Positions 6,137 through 10,253 of a stretch of 10,253 bases of DNA are shown piece after piece. The stretch's first letter is position 1. Each line of letters opens with the position of its first letter. The stretch is from Hamiltosporidium magnivora (taxonomy: Eukaryota; Microsporidia; Dubosqiidae), in the NCBI GenBank assembly GCA_004325065.1, contig PITI01000621.1, positions 1-10,253 of the forward strand, in the 5' to 3' direction. A program made the translations under genes and the position numbers. The notes under the pieces were generated by a model, which made no database searches, was not told the DNA's origin, and worked only from the letters and a program-made list of their open reading frames with translations.

Positions 6137-7561
6137 TTAAGGATTTAATCTACCAGGGTCTCTTGGGAACATATTAAAATATCTGATATCATTGAAGTTA
6201 AAAAATGATTTTAGAACTCTTTCCATTCCTATACCACATCCACCATGCATAGGTGCACCAAATCTAAAAGAATCCAAATATCCAGAAATCGTACTTATAT
6301 CAACTTTGCATCTCTCCGCATTTTCTTTTAATTGCGTGTAGTCGCTTATACGCTGTGCACCTGACAGTATTTCTTCTCCTCTCATTATAAAATCATAAGA
6401 TTTGGAATATAACGGATCTTCTGAAGATTGATGGGTATAGAATGGCCTGGCACAATATGGATATTCTTTTACTACAAAGAAATCTACATTATATTTTTCT
6501 GCAATTATATTACCAAGTTTTTTTTCATTTTCCCTACTAAAATCTTCTAAATCCTGAATTTGAACATTTTCTTCTCTAAGCATTGCAACACATTCTTTAA
6601 AAGAAAATATGAGCGGTTGTTTTTTATATCTTAAATTTTCAAAATGATAATATTTTCTGATATTTTCTATTTCTGCCGAACACTCTTTATTTATTTCATC
6701 AAAAATAAAAATAAACATCTCATAAATTAATTCAACAATTTCCATATAAGTATTATTAATTTCCATTTCAATATCCATTCCTATAAATTCTGACAAATAT
6801 CGATTTATATTCGATTCTTCTGCTCGATAAACATGTCCTATTTCATAAACCCTTTTCATTCCACCTATAATAGCCATTTGCTTGTATAGTTGAGGACTTT
6901 GTGCAAGAAATGCCTTTTTCTTAAAAAAATTTACTTCAAAAAGATTTGCACCGCCTTCTGATGCACTTTCTATTAGTTTGCTTGTTTTGATTTCAAGAAA
7001 TTCTTTTTTTCGCAAAAAACTTCGAAAATAGAACATTACAGAATCAATTACTCGAAAAATAGATTGTGAATGTAATGTTCGAAGATCTAAACAACGACTA
7101 TCTAAACATTTTTTGTACATAACTTTAGGTGTAGAAGGATCATACCCCTTACCACTTATCGGTTGAGAAGCATCTTTTACAGTGAAAGGCAGTGCCGTAT
7201 CACACTTGCTTATAATTTTAAACCCCAAAAGAAGAATTTCCATATTTTTTGTGCTACACGACTCAATTTTTATTTCGGTTATTTGAACTTTTCCAAAAAT
7301 TTCGACAAATGATTCTAATGGTGTCTGATTAATATTTTTGTATGAATCAGAATCCAATGTGTCATCACACCCATCTCCTTTAGAATAGATACATTGTACT
7401 GTTTCAATACCCTGTCTTAAAACAAGAAATGATCTTTTACCCCGAACTCTGATATTATAAACAAAGCCTCTTAATCGTACAATCGGATTCTTGATATCAA
7501 AAAAAAGTTGGTTTATATTTTGACAGGGTCTTATGCTCAAAGCATCCATCTTTTGTTCCAT
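6137..7561 (-). CDS. Aspartyl-tRNA synthetase, cytosolic (class II)
   Basis: A 474-residue enzyme attaching aspartate to tRNA-Asp. An OB-fold anticodon-binding domain (about 27-120, e.g. VRLRGFVYNIRVRGKRSF) leads into the class II catalytic core. LDLRT is at 158-162 and motif 1 at about 185-210 (FLEIKTSKLIESASEGGAN). Amino-acid-binding QSPQLYKQM is at 221-229. Motif 2 RVYEIGHVYRAEES...RYLSEF (237-259) carries R246. SGAQRI follows at 400-405, motif 3 GCGIGMERV (441-449) carries R448, and the end is FPRDPGRLNP. This is the archaeal/eukaryotic type. It is shorter than yeast (about 557) and lacks the long basic N-terminal extension. Oddities: Ser194 replaces the motif 1 proline and Tyr255 replaces the usual motif 2 histidine. 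CCC three bases before the first ATG supports that start over the Met at residue 5. Confidence 0.96.
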   Translation of the reverse strand: MEQKMDALSIRPCQNINQLFFDIKNPIVRLRGFVYNIRVRGKRSFLVLRQGIETVQCIYSKGDGCDDTLDSDSYKNINQTPLESFVEIFGKVQITEIKIESCSTKNMEILLLGFKIISKCDTALPFTVKDASQPISGKGYDPSTPKVMYKKCLDSRCLDLRTLHSQSIFRVIDSVMFYFRSFLRKKEFLEIKTSKLIESASEGGANLFEVNFFKKKAFLAQSPQLYKQMAIIGGMKRVYEIGHVYRAEESNINRYLSEFIGMDIEMEINNTYMEIVELIYEMFIFIFDEINKECSAEIENIRKYYHFENLRYKKQPLIFSFKECVAMLREENVQIQDLEDFSRENEKKLGNIIAEKYNVDFFVVKEYPYCARPFYTHQSSEDPLYSKSYDFIMRGEEILSGAQRISDYTQLKENAERCKVDISTISGYLDSFRFGAPMHGGCGIGMERVLKSFFNFNDIRYFNMFPRDPGRLNP

Positions 7562-7564
7562 TAA

Positions 7565-7567
7565 GGG
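7565..7567 (-). promoter_or_regulatory. CCC start-proximal motif of AspRS
   Basis: The minus strand reads ATTACCCTTAATG, with CCC three bases before the ATG. It matches the motif before the Usp-like and pyruvate kinase genes. Further upstream an ATTTAAAT palindrome is present but no clear TATA box. Confidence 0.5.
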
Positions 7568-8421
7568 TAATAATTTAAATAACTAATATCGATTTTTTTT
7601 AAGTAAGAAATAATTTTTAAATATTAAAATGTGGTTACACGTTTTTTTATAAATAGCGGTCTTTCTTCCGTAATTTACATTTATATTTTTCGTAAAAAAT
7701 GTAAATAAATTATTGTATTTGCTTTAAAGACAAGCGAAATATTTTGTAATATTTACTTAAATAATGAAATATTTAAAAATTTATTTTTGATATTTTCTAT
7801 TTCTTTAAACCAATCACGAAATACGATTTTTTGAAAAAACTAAATGAGATAAATAATTGGTTGTTTAAAAATGTTCAAAATAATAAATTTTGATTGTGAA
7901 ATCATATTCTATTATTATAACAATATTGAATTTAAAAAAAAATTGACTGTTTTCATTTATATGTTATATTGGCGTTTTAATAAAAAGCCGTTTTGATAAT
8001 TTAGAATTCAAATGTACCATTTTTAAATTCGACTCATGTTTCTTTATTTCTTAATATTTTCAAATGTTTTATCGTAAAATTATTTTTATGAAATATATTT
8101 TTAGATTAAATCTTAGATATACTTTTCTCAATATTATAAGAACAAAATCAAAAAATCTTTCGGTTTTTTTCAAAGAAAAACTTTGATAATGAACATATAT
8201 TTTACCCTATGATACTCTAGAAACAAAAACGGATTATGGATAAAGTGCTATAAATGTAAAGTTCTGTTTATAAAGAGTTATATATGTATCAAGACAATCT
8301 AAATTATATAAGCTAATTGTATTCCATTACAATATGTCTTAGTATAATTTTTACTTAAAAAACGCATTTAAAAGCTGAATCTATTTTTTCTGGTGTAATG
8401 TAACATTATTTGCGTATCTTT
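7568..8421. other. AT-rich gap upstream of AspRS, no gene
   Basis: About 850 bp with no ATG-started frame of useful length. A minus-strand frame from 8050 to 7817 has two stops in 78 codons where about seven are expected, which is suggestive but weak. An inverted repeat sits at 7673-7707. No RNA gene was recognised. Confidence 0.5.
7673..7707. repeat. 10-bp inverted repeat
   Basis: ATTTACATTT (7673-7682) and AAATGTAAAT (7698-7707) are exact inverted copies separated by 15 bases, about 110 bp upstream of the AspRS ATG. It could be a regulatory dyad or an AT-rich coincidence. Confidence 0.45.
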
Positions 8422-8639
8422 TATATTCTTTATATTCTTTATATCCTTTATATTCTTTATATTCTTTATATTCTTTATATTCTTTATATTCTTTATATCC
8501 TTTATATTCTTTATATCCTTTATATTCTTTATGTTCTTTATATTCTTTATATTTCTTTATTTCTCTTTATATTCTTTATATTCTTTATATCTTTTATATT
8601 CTTTATATTCTTTATATTCTTTATATTCTTTATTTTCTT
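8422..8639. repeat. 9-bp tandem repeat (TATATTCTT), 24 copies
   Basis: Fourteen 9-bp units (8422-8547) are followed by two 10-bp variants (TATATTTCTT and TATTTCTCTT, 8548-8567) and eight more 9-bp units (8568-8639). Scattered variants are TATATCCTT (three), TATGTTCTT, TATATCTTT and TATTTTCTT. Because the unit is three codons long it creates an open frame (Tyr-Ile-Leu repeats) without a true ATG, which should not be called a gene. The strand asymmetry is complete: one strand is all pyrimidine plus TA steps. Confidence 0.95.
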
Positions 8640-9972
8640 ATATCAATTAATATTTTCCTATTTTAGCCAAAAACGATTCCGCATATTATTATAAACGAGT
8701 AGGTATTTAATTGTAAAAACACAATACTAATCTTTCTCGACCAAATTTCAGTGGCATTTATTTAAAAATGTTTTGAGTAATACAACTTCTTTTATGATTT
8801 TGCGGGTTTCTTTAAAAACTTGGCAATAGTGTGGCTAAAATTCTACTTTAAAATCAAAATATAAATGAATAATGTTTTGAAGTATTTTTAATTTAATTGA
8901 ATGATATATTACGACCAAAACACACTTTCAAGAATAAATCATATAGTTTTTATAGCAATATAATCTCATGTTATCACATACTGAATTACTTCTATACTAC
9001 ATCTATAAATATTACCCAATTCTTTACAAGTAATTATTTTTTCATAGATTATTAGTATAAAAAAATTAAAGTGGATGAAATAACAAATAATAAATATAGA
9101 TTCATAATATTTAATTCTTTTAGTGAAATATGTATCAGATTTATTGAATAGGATTTTACAAATATATTACATTTTGTTGATTCAGCACAAAAATTAAAAC
9201 ATTTTGTCATTCTAAAAGTTACTTATATGCAAAGATAACTACCAATAATATTATTAATTATAATTTTCATTTTAAAGCAATTTAGATACTCTGGAATCGA
9301 ATATATTACATTATTTAGTATGAAAATATAAATCCCAATTATTTTTTGAACTTTCAATTACAGTAGTTTTTCTTATAAAAATTTGTATTTCATTTAAGTT
9401 TTGTGGCAAATATAATATTTACTATTTTTATCTTAATTTAAAAATTTAAAAAGATATCTTCGTGTTTAATTAGTAAAAACAAAAAAACGGAAATTTAATA
9501 AATAATCAATTATAGCTTTGTGAAGAGATAAATTATGAACCAAAAAAATACACAAAATGATAAATTACACATAGAATATAAGATTTTAGAAGTAAAATCT
9601 AGATTTATTGTATTAAAATTAATATAAATAAAATAGCGGTAGAAATACGATCGTTCACTTTTTATTAATTCCGAACTAAAGTTAAGTCTAAAAATCTAAT
9701 ATTATCTTGTTTTTACTTATTCTAAAACATCTAAAGACAAAAAATATTTAAAAATAAAAATTAAATTTTATGATAATAAATTGAAATTAGGAATGCTAGT
9801 TTAATCTTTACAATAAAAAAGAGTTAAAGATAAGAAATATTCAAAAATAAAAATATGTTTTCAATCCTTAGAAATCACAATATTTGCAGAAAAAAGATAA
9901 TTGAAAATAAAAATTGATATTTTTTAAGAAATGATATTTATAAATTGTTTTAAAGGGTCTTTTTTGTAGGTA
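8640..9972. other. Long AT-rich gap, no supported gene
   Basis: More than 1.3 kb without a convincing gene. A minus-strand frame with no ATG at its head is open for about 70 codons, from about 9165 to 8958. It could be chance at this composition. A 30-codon ATG-started frame lies at 9535-9627 (+). Between about 9730 and 9930 three loosely similar blocks share AAAATAAAAAT preceded by AAAGA(C/T)AA-like bases, possibly an old degenerate repeat. No tRNA or rRNA was seen. Confidence 0.45.
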
Positions 9973-10253
9973 CTATATGGTATTTTTTTCCTTTTGAAAA
10001 TACATTTTATAAATTCTTCGTTTAAGTTCATAGTATTTAACAGAGGACATATGGTTATTTTTAGTAAAATGCAGTAATTTTATAGCCAATATATATCTTT
10101 TAGAATCTATTATTTTTTCTATCAAAAGAAATAAAGAAAATTCATCTAAATGTAAATTTTTATAAAGTAATTTTTCAAGTTTTTTTGAATCACTTTTCCT
10201 GATATAATTATGAAGAGCGTATTTTTTTGTAAGATTTAAAACTTTTTTATTTT
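9973..10253 (-). CDS. C-terminal end of an unrecognised protein (partial)
   Basis: The minus strand is open from the window edge to the TAG at 9975-9973, giving 92 residues in frame from base 10251; the start lies beyond the window. The composition is coding-like and lysine/leucine-rich, with alternating amphipathic helices: KKLEKLLYKNLHLDEFSLFLLIEKIIDSKRY-like heptad spacing, then AIKLLHFTKNN, then SSVKYYELKRRIYKMYF. The paired-helix look suggests the end of a helical-repeat (solenoid) protein, but I recognise no family and this is only inference. No membrane segment or zinc site is visible. No AATAAA lies right after the stop. The frame is open for the whole 279 bases where about nine stops would be expected, so it is very likely a real gene. 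Confidence 0.7.
   Translation of the reverse strand, partial: NKKVLNLTKKYALHNYIRKSDSKKLEKLLYKNLHLDEFSLFLLIEKIIDSKRYILAIKLLHFTKNNHMSSVKYYELKRRIYKMYFQKEKNTI

Noticed and set aside
7817..8050. Low-stop minus-strand frame upstream of AspRS
   Set aside because: Two stops in 78 codons is only weakly below expectation and no domain is recognised.
8410..8694. 94-codon frame of Tyr-Ile-Leu repeats
   Set aside because: Produced by the 9-bp repeat; begins with TTG, not ATG, and has no non-repetitive domain.
9535..9627. 30-codon ATG-started plus-strand frame
   Set aside because: Coding-like residues but far too short, no CCC motif, and stops immediately before and after; chance is likely.

Overview
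This is an AT-rich (roughly four-fifths A+T by eye) eukaryotic window that looks microsporidian. The evidence is compact intron-less genes, shortened versions of universal eukaryotic enzymes, CCC motifs a few bases before the ATG of three of the four complete genes, and AATAAA signals touching or just past three of the four stop codons. Gene density is low for the phylum, about one gene per 2 kb with long AT-rich gaps, so a larger, gene-poor microsporidian genome is more likely than an Encephalitozoon-like one. I cannot name the species.

Layout. 1-1383: no intact gene, but a minus-strand frame (116-676) has far too few stops for its composition and looks like a decayed gene. 1384-2115 (-): a small RING-finger protein shaped like the Zip3/RNF212 meiotic E3 ligases. 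2195-2686 (-): a short protein with the alpha/beta fold pattern of universal stress proteins but a degraded nucleotide-binding loop. 2799-3227 (+): a second decayed frame, just ahead of the next gene. 3291-4715 (+): pyruvate kinase with an intact active site and a divergent C-terminal regulatory domain. 4716-6136: gene-free convergent interval with a 55-bp duplication, palindromes and a 34-bp minisatellite of about 8.5 copies. 6137-7561 (-): cytosolic-type aspartyl-tRNA synthetase with unusual substitutions in class II motifs 1 and 2. 7562-9972: gene-free, with a 24-copy 9-bp repeat. 9973-10253 (-): the C-terminal end of an unrecognised helical protein that runs off the window.

Functionally the genes are unlinked housekeeping and regulatory functions: glycolytic ATP formation, tRNA charging, a probable meiosis/ubiquitin-type regulator and a Usp-fold protein. 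Only the RING and Usp-like genes are close (79 bp apart, same strand). No mobile element, CRISPR array, tRNA or rRNA was recognised. The most interesting points are the Zip3-like RING gene, the altered AspRS motifs, the lost effector loop in pyruvate kinase and the two gene relics.
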